The position numbers and the translations under genes are program-made. The notes below the pieces were generated by a model, which saw only the letters and a program-made list of their open reading frames with translations, did no database searches and had not been told where the DNA came from. Shown here in pieces: positions 56,102-64,000 of a DNA stretch of 64,000 nt. The stretch's first letter is position 1. Each line of letters opens with the position of its first letter. This DNA comes from Vibrio ziniensis (GTDB taxonomy: Bacteria; Pseudomonadota; Gammaproteobacteria; Enterobacterales; Vibrionaceae): assembly GCF_011064285.1 (NCBI RefSeq), contig NZ_CP049331.1, positions 1,984,001-2,048,000 on the forward strand, given 5' to 3'.

Positions 56102-56548
56102 ATGGAAAACATCAGCTTCCCATTAGAGACCGAAGTGGTGGTAACCACTTCGTTTCAAGATGCAGATCCTATGGGAGTTATCTACCACGGCAACTATTTC
56201 CGCTACTTCGAGGAAGCCCGTCGTGTATTACTGGATAAAATCGCTTACGGTTACATCGCAATGAGTGAATCAGGCCACATGTGGCCTGTCATTGATACTC
56301 GAGTGAAATATATCAAAGCCATTCCTTTTAATCATGAGATACGCATCTGTGCCAAGTTGACCGAGTGGGAAAACCGTCTACGTATTGATTACATCATTTT
56401 TGACGCGCAGACGGGTAAAAGAATGTGCAAGGCTTACACTACACAGGTTGCCGTAAGCATCAGTGATCAGGAAATGTGTTTCGTGTCGCCAAAACTCTTC
56501 TTGGATAAAGTTGAACATTGGCATCTAACAGGCGAGTGTTTGCAATGA
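56102..56548 (+). CDS. Acyl-CoA/ACP thioesterase (4-hydroxybenzoyl-CoA type hotdog)
   Basis: 148 residues from the ATG at 56102, with AGGAG five bases upstream. FQDADPMGVIYHGNYFRYFEEARR contains the hotdog-thioesterase active region (DxxGxxYHxNY, aspartate near residue 20). It may release the starter acid or remove mis-primed chains from carriers. Overlaps the LolA-like gene by four bases. In order it corresponds to apeK. Confidence 0.87.
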   Translation: MENISFPLETEVVVTTSFQDADPMGVIYHGNYFRYFEEARRVLLDKIAYGYIAMSESGHMWPVIDTRVKYIKAIPFNHEIRICAKLTEWENRLRIDYIIFDAQTGKRMCKAYTTQVAVSISDQEMCFVSPKLFLDKVEHWHLTGECLQ

Positions 56549-57171
56549 TTAAAGCACTAAAAAGCATAGCAATGTCTATCTGTTTGAGTTTACTCACTGC
56601 AACGAGTTCTTGGGCTCAAGTGGCAGACCTAGCCTCATTGCAAACCCAACTACAGCAACATCCAATTGTTCGTGGTAGCTTTACCCAAAGCCGCACCTTA
56701 GCGATGTTTGAACAGCCTTTAGTCTCTGAAGGCTCGTTTCTGCTTGAAAAACAAAACGGCTTATTATGGCAACAAAGCACACCGTTTCCTGTCAATCTGG
56801 TGCTAACACAAGACAAGCTACGCCAAACTTTTGCTAATCAGCCAGCTCAAGTCATTACTGCCAAAGAGAATCCTATGGCGTTTTACTTCAGCAAAATCTT
56901 CTTATCTGTTTTTCATGGGGACACACAGCAACTGAAAAGTCAGTTTGTTCTTCAATTCGAATCACATACTGAACACTGGCAGTTGGTATTAATCCCGAAG
57001 GAAGCGCCGCTGAATGCCGTTTTCAGTTCCATCGTTATACAAGGCAATCAAGATATCGATTCATTAGTTTTAGAAGAAGTGAGAGGCGATAAAACTGAGA
57101 TCACCTTTACTAATCAGACTCACCAACCTGAGAATTTAACGGATGCTGAACAAGCTCAGTTCCAGTTTTAA
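56545..57171 (+). CDS. LolA-like outer-membrane lipid carrier (APE cluster)
   Basis: 208 residues from the ATG at 56545, which overlaps the thioesterase stop (ATGA). Signal peptide MIKALKSIAMSICLSLLTATSSWAQ, cleaved before Q. VRGSFTQSRTLAMFEQPLVSEGSFLLEKQNGLLWQQSTPFP resembles the LolA hydrophobic-pocket fold, and the usual RPxxFRW is LLWQQ here. It probably carries the lipid-linked polyene, rather than lipoproteins, across the periplasm. Works with the MMPL exporter that follows. Confidence 0.82.
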   Translation: MIKALKSIAMSICLSLLTATSSWAQVADLASLQTQLQQHPIVRGSFTQSRTLAMFEQPLVSEGSFLLEKQNGLLWQQSTPFPVNLVLTQDKLRQTFANQPAQVITAKENPMAFYFSKIFLSVFHGDTQQLKSQFVLQFESHTEHWQLVLIPKEAPLNAVFSSIVIQGNQDIDSLVLEEVRGDKTEITFTNQTHQPENLTDAEQAQFQF

Positions 57172-59467
57172 CCATTCCAAGCTCGCTCTAATCTGGCTTA
57201 TATTGGTCGTACTAAGCTGTGCTCTACTGCTAAAACAGTGGGGCTTTAGTTCATCGGTACCGATCGAAACTGACATCATGAAGCTGCTTCCGCAAAGCCG
57301 GCAAGATCCCTTAGCTCAAGTTGCGTTTGATAAAATCACCAGTAGTGTCAGTGACAAAGTAGTTTTTGTTCTTAAAGGCAGTGACGACCAGAAACTGTTT
57401 GCCGCTGCTGAAACGTTTCAAGATTCGCTTTTAAAGCTAAGCGAGTTTGTCCAAATTACTGGCAAAATTGATCAGCAAAAACAAAACGCTTGGAGCCGTT
57501 ACTACTTCTCTCATCGTTTTCAGTTTTTGACCGATGAACAGCGTACACGTTTACAAAAAGCACCTGATCAGCAAGTTCAAAAAGTCATTCAAACTATCTA
57601 CAACCCTTTTTCTGGTGTTACTGGATCAGAGTTATCCAGTGACCCCTTTTTGCTGTTTCGCGATTATTTGAGCCAATTAAACCAACTGACAACACAATTT
57701 CAGATTCAAAAAGGTTTTCTGACGACTCAATATCAAAACGATACCTTTGTGTTGATTACGGCCACTTTGGCCGATTCACCGTATAGCATGAGTGCACAGC
57801 AAGTTGTGCCTAAACTGATGAGTTTAGAACAGGCACTAAAGACTAGCTACGACGTTGAAAGCGCTCATACCGGAGTTCTGTTCTATGCCGACTTTGGTAC
57901 CCAAAGTGCGAAATCAGAGATCAGCACCATTGGTCTTTTCTCACTGCTAGGCGTTGTTGTTGTTATCCTATTTGTGTTCCGTAGCGCGGCACCTTTGCTA
58001 ATGGCTCTGCTCTCTATCAGCGTAGGACTGTTGGTCGCCCTTGTCGCGACCACCGCGATATTCGGCAAAGTTCACCTGTTCAGCTTGGTATTTGGTGCAA
58101 GTTTAATCGGTGTATCTATCGACTATGCCTTCCATTACCTGACAGACCGCCTAGCCGCTCAGGACAAATGGGACAGCATAAAAGGACTGAAACACATTTT
58201 CACCGCGATTACTCTCGGACTGATCACCAGTTTAATTGGCTATTTAGGTTTGCTCATTGCGCCATTTCCTGGCTTGCAGCAACTGGCGTTGTTTTCTGCT
58301 CTTGGTTTAATTGCAGCTTATGCTACCGTCGTCGCTTGGTATCCAATCCTCGCTCGTAAAGCGACACCTCAACGAACATTACCAGGCAAGAAGCTTTGGC
58401 GTTGGTGGTTAGCACTATGGCAAAAACGAAGTACAAGAATAGCATTACCTGCTGTACTTCTGCTTTTGAGTGCAGTTCAATTGGTACAAGTGAACTACGA
58501 CGATGATATTCGTCAGCTTCAAGCCATGCCTCAGGCGCTAAAGAAACAGGAAGACATTATTAACCAAGTCTCCGGGGTGAAATCTTCTCAGCAAATGTTG
58601 GTGGTCCGTGCACCTAGTGATGAGGCCCTACTCACTAGACTTGAGCAACTAGATAACACCTTAGGTGATTGGAAGAAACAACAAGCCATCATGGGCTATC
58701 AGAGTTTGAGTCAATATCTGCCCTCAATGTCCAGACAAAAGACTGATTATCAACTGGTGCAAACTCTTTATCAGAATTATGCCTCTTCACTGGCTCAGTT
58801 ATTAAAATTGTCAGCACAACCATCACTAGATGAAACAATGGCCCCTGTTAGCCTTGCTGATTACCTGAAACAGAGTGTTTCAGAACCAGTACAGTTCCTT
58901 TATTTAGGCAAAGTTGGTGAGGATTTTGCGTCCGTTATCATGCTCAGAGAGGTGAACAACGCTGAACAAATAAAAGCTTTTGCTAACAAAAATATGGATA
59001 TAAGTTACTTAGATAAAGCAGAAGAAATATCAACATTGTTTGGTGAATACCGAACTAAAGTGATGGAGTTATTAATCGCTGCTTTAGTCGGTATTTCTCT
59101 GCTACTGGCTAGACGGTATGGCTTTTCACATATGTTACGCATCGTGTTCCCATGTGTGATCGCCTGTTTAGTGGGGATAGCGGTAACCACATTAACCGGT
59201 TCTACGCTCAACCTGTTTAACTTACTCGCACTGGTTCTCGTCATCGGTATTGGTATCGACTACACATTGTTTTTCGCCGAACAAGCACAAAGTCGCAGTA
59301 CTTTACTGGCGATTACTCTATCAGCCATGACAACCCTACTGTCCTTTGGTCTACTGTCACTCAGTGAAACCCATGCGATACACAGCTTTGGCTTAACGAC
59401 TCTAAGCGGCATTTTTGTCGCGTGGCTGCTTTCGCCACTTGCAATTAAAAGGCAAATAAATCAATGA
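57143..59467 (+). CDS. MMPL/RND-family lipid exporter (APE cluster)
   Basis: 774 residues. One membrane segment near 14-31, a periplasmic domain (about 32-255), five segments (about 257-400), a second periplasmic domain (about 440-625), then five segments (about 628-768). The internal repeat and the IGIGIDYTLFFAEQ and GVSIDYAFHYLTDR motifs mark two halves, each with an acidic residue in the fourth segment, as in MmpL and RND pumps. It should extract the finished polyene lipid from the inner membrane and pass it to the LolA-like carrier. Its start lies 29 bases inside the preceding gene. Confidence 0.88.
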   Translation: MLNKLSSSFNHSKLALIWLILVVLSCALLLKQWGFSSSVPIETDIMKLLPQSRQDPLAQVAFDKITSSVSDKVVFVLKGSDDQKLFAAAETFQDSLLKLSEFVQITGKIDQQKQNAWSRYYFSHRFQFLTDEQRTRLQKAPDQQVQKVIQTIYNPFSGVTGSELSSDPFLLFRDYLSQLNQLTTQFQIQKGFLTTQYQNDTFVLITATLADSPYSMSAQQVVPKLMSLEQALKTSYDVESAHTGVLFYADFGTQSAKSEISTIGLFSLLGVVVVILFVFRSAAPLLMALLSISVGLLVALVATTAIFGKVHLFSLVFGASLIGVSIDYAFHYLTDRLAAQDKWDSIKGLKHIFTAITLGLITSLIGYLGLLIAPFPGLQQLALFSALGLIAAYATVVAWYPILARKATPQRTLPGKKLWRWWLALWQKRSTRIALPAVLLLLSAVQLVQVNYDDDIRQLQAMPQALKKQEDIINQVSGVKSSQQMLVVRAPSDEALLTRLEQLDNTLGDWKKQQAIMGYQSLSQYLPSMSRQKTDYQLVQTLYQNYASSLAQLLKLSAQPSLDETMAPVSLADYLKQSVSEPVQFLYLGKVGEDFASVIMLREVNNAEQIKAFANKNMDISYLDKAEEISTLFGEYRTKVMELLIAALVGISLLLARRYGFSHMLRIVFPCVIACLVGIAVTTLTGSTLNLFNLLALVLVIGIGIDYTLFFAEQAQSRSTLLAITLSAMTTLLSFGLLSLSETHAIHSFGLTTLSGIFVAWLLSPLAIKRQINQ

Positions 59468-60075
59468 AATGGCTAACAACACTTTTGGCTTGCCTATGGC
59501 TAATGGGTTGTAGTTTGCAACCACAATCCTCTTCTACAACCGTGGAAATCGCACAAGATGTTTGGGTAGAGCTCCCTGCGCCAAATGCACTGGGTCAGTC
59601 CTTAAACGCTACTCAATTAATTTCGGCACAGTGGCAAGACGAGCGCGGTAATACGCAAACTCAACAATTACCAGTGCAGTTACAGATCGATGCTCAGCAC
59701 GTTGTTTTAGCGGGTTTCTCATCTTGGGGAACGCGATTACTATCACTTGATTACGATGGTGAAAATATTTCAACACAAGTGTTAAGTGGTTTAGAAAATA
59801 CCCTGCCGAAACCAGAACAAGTGTTATTTAATTTGATGATCACCCTATGGCCTCTAAGTGCTTGGGAAGCACCATTAAATAAGGTAAGGTGGTCCATTAT
59901 TGATGACCAACATCAACGCATTATTAAGAACAATACTGGAGAATCAGTGTTGATCATTAGTTATGATGGTGAAACACCACTTGAAGGTGATATTCATTTT
60001 TTAAACAAGCCGTTGAATTATTCGATCACGATACAAACATTGAACCATCACGCAAATTTAACAACGACAGAATAG
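59464..60075 (+). CDS. DUF3261 lipoprotein (APE cluster)
   Basis: 203 residues. Lipobox LMGC with C16, then SLQPQSSSTTVE; outer-membrane sorting expected since serine follows the cysteine. The body is mostly beta strand, with LFNLMITLWPLSAWEAPLNKVRWSI, a region shared by the DUF3261 proteins beside APE exporters. It may be the outer-membrane acceptor for the polyene lipid, as LolB is for lipoproteins. It overlaps the exporter gene by four bases. Confidence 0.8.
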   Translation: MKWLTTLLACLWLMGCSLQPQSSSTTVEIAQDVWVELPAPNALGQSLNATQLISAQWQDERGNTQTQQLPVQLQIDAQHVVLAGFSSWGTRLLSLDYDGENISTQVLSGLENTLPKPEQVLFNLMITLWPLSAWEAPLNKVRWSIIDDQHQRIIKNNTGESVLIISYDGETPLEGDIHFLNKPLNYSITIQTLNHHANLTTTE

Positions 60076-60087
60076 TAGAAAACCTAG

Positions 60088-61275
60088 ATGAATTCAGCAA
60101 CTTCGTTTCCAGTGTTTATTCATGATTGTGGCTTCCACTCAGCTCTAGGGTGTGAGCCAGCCTCTATTCATCAAGCGCTACAGACCGGGCAATCAAAAGG
60201 AATGCTCATCGACGATGGTATCCTAAACACTCACACATCTACTGTTATTGGGCGAGTGACTGAGGCGCTTCCAGAAATCCCTCAAGCATTATCACAACAT
60301 TCAACACGTAACAATCAGCTTGCTTTGTCAGCACTTTTGCAGATCAAAACTAGCGTAGAAGATGCGGTTCTGCAGTATGGTTCAAATCGAATTGCCGTTA
60401 TTGTCGGGACCAGTACCTCTGGAATTGCCGATGGTGAGGTCGCGTACGCCCAAAAAATCGATCAAGGGGTATTTCCAGAAAATTACCACTACTCCAAGCA
60501 AGAATTGGGGGACAGTGCTAATTTTGTTGCGGACTTATTCAATATCACAGGACCATGTTACACCATTTCGACGGCATGCTCTTCAAGCGGTCGCGTTTTT
60601 ATCAGCGCAAAACGCATGCTTCAGGCAGGTATTGTTGACGCAGTAATCGTTGGGGGTGTCGATACTATTTGTAGACTCACCCTTAATGGATTTAATGGCC
60701 TAGAAGCACTTTCTAACCAACTATGCCAGCCATTTAGTGCTGAACGTTCAGGTATTAATATCGGTGAGTCAGCTGCATTTATGCTATTAAGTACCAAGCC
60801 AAGTGATATTGCATTACTAGGTGCAGGTGACAGCTCTGATGCTCACCACATTTCGGCGCCACATCCTGAAGGTAACGGCGCAGAACAAGCCATGCGCGCA
60901 GCACTTGATGATGCATGCTTAACACCTGATCATATTGGATACATCAATGCTCACGGTACCGCTACGCCACTCAATGACAGTATGGAAAGTAAAGCTATTT
61001 ATCGGGTATTTGGCGACAAAGTACCTGTCAGCTCAACCAAACCTTTAACTGGACACACTCTGGGTGCCGCTAGTGCGACAGAGGCGGCGATTGCTTGGCA
61101 CATTTTGCGTCATCAATTGCCATTGCCAATCCAGCGCTGCACCAACAAAGCAGAAGATATTGAAGTTGCCCTCGTAGAAAACGAGCAATATCTTGGCAGC
61201 AAAGCAATTCTTAGCAACTCATTTGCCTTTGGTGGCAATAATATCAGCTTAATTTTTGGATATACTCATGGTTGA
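60088..61275 (+). CDS. apeO: Beta-ketoacyl-ACP synthase (ApeO-like)
   Basis: 395 residues. The catalytic triad is complete: C164 in ISTACSSSG, H289 in NAHGTATPLND and H323 in TKPLTGHTLGAASATEA. It extends the chain with malonyl units, probably as a heterodimer with the chain-length factor at 48510. NIGESAAFMLL follows the usual condensing-enzyme fold. 12 bases after the lipoprotein gene; overlaps the next by eight bases. Confidence 0.9.
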   Translation: MNSATSFPVFIHDCGFHSALGCEPASIHQALQTGQSKGMLIDDGILNTHTSTVIGRVTEALPEIPQALSQHSTRNNQLALSALLQIKTSVEDAVLQYGSNRIAVIVGTSTSGIADGEVAYAQKIDQGVFPENYHYSKQELGDSANFVADLFNITGPCYTISTACSSSGRVFISAKRMLQAGIVDAVIVGGVDTICRLTLNGFNGLEALSNQLCQPFSAERSGINIGESAAFMLLSTKPSDIALLGAGDSSDAHHISAPHPEGNGAEQAMRAALDDACLTPDHIGYINAHGTATPLNDSMESKAIYRVFGDKVPVSSTKPLTGHTLGAASATEAAIAWHILRHQLPLPIQRCTNKAEDIEVALVENEQYLGSKAILSNSFAFGGNNISLIFGYTHG

Positions 61276-61732
61276 ACTCCCAGCAATTGAAACACTACTG
61301 CCTCATGATAATCCAATGATTTTGGTCGATCGCGCTTTGTCTATCGAAGCGACATCCATCCACAGTCAGGTTGATATTGACAAGCATCTTATGTTTTTCA
61401 ATCCTGAAACTAATACGGTTCCAGCTTATGTCGGCATTGAGTTTATGGCGCAATCCATCGCAGCTTGGTCTGGATATCAAGCATTACAAAATGGGGAAGA
61501 ACCGCCTATCGGTTTCTTACTCGGCAGCCGCCGCTACACAACAGAATGCGACAAGTTTACTCAAGGACAAACTCTCGATATCTTCGCAGAACAAGTAATG
61601 GAAGATAACGGTATGGCTGTATTTTCAGCCCGAATAGAATACCAAGGGGATACATTCGCTCAGTGCCAACTGAACGTTTATGTTCCTACACAAGAAAAAT
61701 TACAAGAAATGAAAATTAGGAGTCATGTATGA
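61268..61732 (+). CDS. apeP: Hotdog-fold dehydratase (ApeP-like)
   Basis: 154 residues from the ATG at 61268, overlapping the ketosynthase stop. LLPHDNPMILVDRAL and PAYVGIEFMAQSIAAWSGYQ are the core of the ApeP/FabA-like hotdog, and IGFLLGSRRYTTEC follows. Second dehydratase of the pathway, expected to act with ApeI. Its stop overlaps the reductase start by four bases (ATGA). Confidence 0.87.
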   Translation: MVELPAIETLLPHDNPMILVDRALSIEATSIHSQVDIDKHLMFFNPETNTVPAYVGIEFMAQSIAAWSGYQALQNGEEPPIGFLLGSRRYTTECDKFTQGQTLDIFAEQVMEDNGMAVFSARIEYQGDTFAQCQLNVYVPTQEKLQEMKIRSHV

Positions 61733-62454
61733 CCCGACAGGTTCTCGTCACTGGCGCTAGTAAGGGAATAGGCAAGGCTATTGCTATTCAGCTAGGTAAA
61801 GATGGATTCGACGTCGTCGTTCATTACATGGGAGACCAAAATGGTGCCCAAGCAACACTTGATACGATAGTTGAAAATGGTGGTTCTGGCCGCTTAATTC
61901 AGTTCGATATTAGTCATCGAGAAGAATGCCGAAATAAAATTGAAGCAGACATAGAACAACACGGTGCATACTACGGTGTGGTTAACAACGCAGGGATCAC
62001 TCGTGACACAGCTTTTCCGGCAATGACAGAAGAAGAATGGGATGGTGTCATCCATACCAACTTAGACAGCTTTTACAACGTACTCCACCCTTGCGTAATG
62101 CCGATGGTGAAACTACGTAAAGGTGGACGTATTGTTACGCTAGCCTCTGTTTCAGGTATTGCCGGCAACCGTGGTCAAACCAACTACAGCGCAGCAAAAG
62201 CGGGGGTGATTGGGGCAACTAAATCGCTTGCACTAGAGCTGGCTAAACGAAAAATCACCGTTAACTGTGTAGCTCCAGGTTTAATTGATACTGGTATGGT
62301 CGATGAACATGTTAAAGAGCATGCACTACCACTTGTTCCACTAAGACGCATGGGTGAACCAGAAGAAGTCGCTGGACTTGTCAGCTATTTGATGTCAGAT
62401 ATTGCAGGATATGTCACTCGCCAAGTTATTTCAGTAAACGGAGGTCTCGTATGA
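61729..62454 (+). CDS. apeQ: 3-oxoacyl-ACP reductase (ApeQ-like, FabG family)
   Basis: 241 residues. VLVTGASKGIGKAIA is the NADPH motif, NNAGI the NAG motif, and the catalytic residues are S140 in TLASVSG, with Y153 and K157 in YSAAK. It reduces the 3-keto group after each condensation. Closest by eye to FabG. ATGA overlap with both neighbours. Confidence 0.92.
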   Translation: MTRQVLVTGASKGIGKAIAIQLGKDGFDVVVHYMGDQNGAQATLDTIVENGGSGRLIQFDISHREECRNKIEADIEQHGAYYGVVNNAGITRDTAFPAMTEEEWDGVIHTNLDSFYNVLHPCVMPMVKLRKGGRIVTLASVSGIAGNRGQTNYSAAKAGVIGATKSLALELAKRKITVNCVAPGLIDTGMVDEHVKEHALPLVPLRRMGEPEEVAGLVSYLMSDIAGYVTRQVISVNGGLV

Positions 62455-63680
62455 GCCGTAGAGTCGTCGTAACGGGTATGTCTGGTGTAACCGCATTTGG
62501 TAACGACTGGCAGAGCATTGAACCTCGCTTACGTGCTTGCGAAAATGCAACTCAATACATGCCGTCATACGAACAATATGAGGGTCTGAATACAAAATTG
62601 GCAGCCCCTGTTAATGATTTCGAATTGCCAAAACATTACAAACGTAAGCAAGTTCGCGGTATGGGTCGTGTATCCATGCTAGCAACGGTGGCAACTGAGA
62701 ACGCACTGATTCAAGCAGGTCTCATTGGTAACGAAGTGCTTACTAACGGTCAAACCGGGATTGCTTATGGCTCTTCGACAGGCAGTACCGACGCAGTAGG
62801 TGCGTTTGGCGTAATGCTAAATGAAAAATCTACCAGAGCCATTACTGCAACAACCTATGTGCAGATGATGCCTCATACTACAGCGGTAAACGTTGGCCTG
62901 TTTTTCGGTCTCCGTGGACGCGTAATTCCAACCAGCAGTGCCTGTACGTCAGGAAGCCAAGCTATTGGTTATGCCTATGAAGCCATCAAACATGGTTATC
63001 AAACAGTAATGGTTGCGGGGGGCGCTGAAGAGCTTTGCCCTACAGAGTCAGCAGTATTTGATACCCTGTTTGCTACCAGTCTGAAAAATGACGATCCCAA
63101 AAGCAGCCCTAGCCCATACGATAGAGATCGTGACGGTCTGGTCATTGGTGAAGGTGCTGGCACGCTAGTTCTAGAAGAGTACGAACACGCAAAAGCTCGC
63201 GGGGCAAAAATTTACGCAGAAATCGTGGGCTTTGCCAGCAACTGCGATGCGGCACACGTCACTCAACCACAAATGGAAACTATGCAGATTTGTATGGAGT
63301 TGGCTTTGAAGGACGCAAACTTATCTCCGGATAAGATTGGCTATGTGTCAGCTCACGGCACTGCGACCGATCGTGGTGACATAGCAGAAAGCAACGCGAC
63401 AGAGAAAGCGGTAGGTAGAGTTCCAATCAGTTCACTCAAGAGCTACTTTGGTCATACCCTAGGCGCATGTGGTGCGGTCGAAGCATGGCTCAGCTTAGAA
63501 ATGATGCACACAGGCTGGTTTAACCCAACACTCAATCTCAACAACTTAGACCCTGAGTGTGGTGACCTTGATTACATCACAGGTTCTGGTCGTGACATGC
63601 AGATTGACTATCTGATGAGCAACAACTTTGCGTTCGGTGGCATCAATACGTCAATCATCTTCAAGCGTATCGCAGAGTAA
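62451..63680 (+). CDS. apeR: Beta-ketoacyl-ACP synthase II-like (ApeR-like)
   Basis: 409 residues. Triad C165 in SSACTSGSQ, H302 in VSAHGTATDRGD and H335 in SYFGHTLGACGAVEA. Second ketosynthase; in characterised APE systems ApeR is the one thought to act without the chain-length factor, perhaps in initiating the chain. Last gene of the operon; a strong terminator follows 17 bases later. Confidence 0.9.
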   Translation: MSRRVVVTGMSGVTAFGNDWQSIEPRLRACENATQYMPSYEQYEGLNTKLAAPVNDFELPKHYKRKQVRGMGRVSMLATVATENALIQAGLIGNEVLTNGQTGIAYGSSTGSTDAVGAFGVMLNEKSTRAITATTYVQMMPHTTAVNVGLFFGLRGRVIPTSSACTSGSQAIGYAYEAIKHGYQTVMVAGGAEELCPTESAVFDTLFATSLKNDDPKSSPSPYDRDRDGLVIGEGAGTLVLEEYEHAKARGAKIYAEIVGFASNCDAAHVTQPQMETMQICMELALKDANLSPDKIGYVSAHGTATDRGDIAESNATEKAVGRVPISSLKSYFGHTLGACGAVEAWLSLEMMHTGWFNPTLNLNNLDPECGDLDYITGSGRDMQIDYLMSNNFAFGGINTSIIFKRIAE

Positions 63681-63697
63681 ACCTCAGAAAGCATTCT

Positions 63698-63737
63698 AAA
63701 GCCGTCTTTTTTGTCATGATAAAGGCGGCTTTTTTAA
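63698..63737 (+). terminator. Terminator of the APE operon
   Basis: A 12-base stem (63698-63709 with 63721-63732, one T-G pair) followed by a run of T at 63730-63735. It closes the roughly 15.2 kb plus-strand operon; no internal terminator was seen between 48510 and 63680. Confidence 0.88.
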
Positions 63738-63762
63738 TTCGCTGTTTTTTATCTCTGCTTGC

Positions 63763-63938
63763 TTATACCATTCTGGAAAATTTCGCGATCAGTGAATGGG
63801 CGTCGATAAGCAAACCCTCCGAGCCATGAATGGCTCGGCGGAGCTTCAGGGACGAATGAATGCGCGTTTGCGTTTGACGCCTATTCGCTGTTCTACCGAT
63901 GCTCAGTCTGATCATATTTTTATCTAGGATGGTATTAT
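63763..63938. repeat. MITE-like palindromic element
   Basis: About 176 bases with imperfect terminal inverted repeats: left TTATACCATTCTGGAAAAT, right ending TAGGATGGTATTAT. Inside, ATGGGCGTC (left) is mirrored by GACGCCTAT (right), and a central hairpin CCGAGCCA/TGGCTCGG (63819-63838) sits between them. It has no reading frame of note. The end TATCTAGGATGGTATTA resembles repeats I recall from Vibrio genomes. The remaining 62 bases of the window show nothing. Confidence 0.55.
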
Positions 63939-64000
63939 CTCATCCTTGTTTACTTTTCTACTTCGACTGTTTATCGGTTTGCTTTATGTATTCCAATTAG

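Overview
The window looks like a chromosomal segment of a Vibrio. Coding density is high and base composition is moderate. The adjacent blocks serS-rarA-lolA, yfbV-ackA-pta, bioA/bioBFCD, nirBD-nasDEF-nasA and oppABCDF fit gammaproteobacteria of this family. I cannot name the species. I saw no rRNA, tRNA, phage or CRISPR array.

Layout. (1) 1-5250: a minus-strand operon of membrane-lipid genes (NTF2-like, short-chain dehydrogenase, FAD amine-oxidase-like, DUF1365, Cfa-like methyltransferase, DUF2878, chalcone-isomerase-like, the last cut by the window edge). It is read from a promoter embedded in TGTACA repeats. (2) 5300-6725: htpX and a 57-residue small protein. (3) 6750-11965: biotin synthesis, bioBFCD divergent from bioA. 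(4) 11977-23760: assimilatory nitrate/nitrite metabolism: nitrate ABC importer nasFED, nirBD, nasA, cobA (siroheme), a TrpD2/YbiB-like gene and an ANTAR-domain antiterminator. Both structural operons begin with a terminator in the leader RNA, and the nasF leader also shows an ANTAR-type pair of hexaloop hairpins. (5) 23960-30790: housekeeping serS, rarA, lolA, a YecA/SEC-C protein, dusC and a diguanylate cyclase. (6) 31000-33841: an ABC importer of the TrpX/PF04392 type. (7) 34100-38480: yfbV, then divergent ackA-pta. (8) 38480-45151: a glutathionyl-hydroquinone reductase and the oligopeptide importer oppABCDF. (9) 45683-63740: an aryl polyene (APE) pigment cluster. A long plus-strand operon follows the ape gene order (chain-length factor, acyltransferase, two ACPs, ligase, dehydratases, ketosynthases, ketoreductase, LolA-like and MMPL exporters) and carries an aromatic amino-acid lyase. 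A divergent minus-strand arm carries a halogenase-like flavoprotein, an O-methyltransferase and a lipoprotein. (10) 63763-63938: a MITE-like repeat beyond the cluster terminator.

How the parts work together. NasFED imports nitrate, NasA reduces it to nitrite, and NirBD reduces nitrite to ammonia using siroheme made with CobA. The ANTAR protein probably releases the leader terminators when nitrate or nitrite is present. In the APE cluster, an aromatic starter (probably formed through the lyase) is activated onto an ACP by the ligase and extended by the ketosynthase, reductase and dehydratase cycle. It is then esterified to a lipid carrier by the acyltransferases and moved to the outer membrane by the LolA/MMPL pair.

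Most notable: the TGTACA operator over the lipid-operon promoter, the clean ANTAR RNA motif, an intercistronic hairpin after the binding-protein gene in all three ABC importers, and the halogenase-like flavoprotein and lyase that may tailor the APE head group. All family assignments come from reading motifs and gene context; no database search was run.
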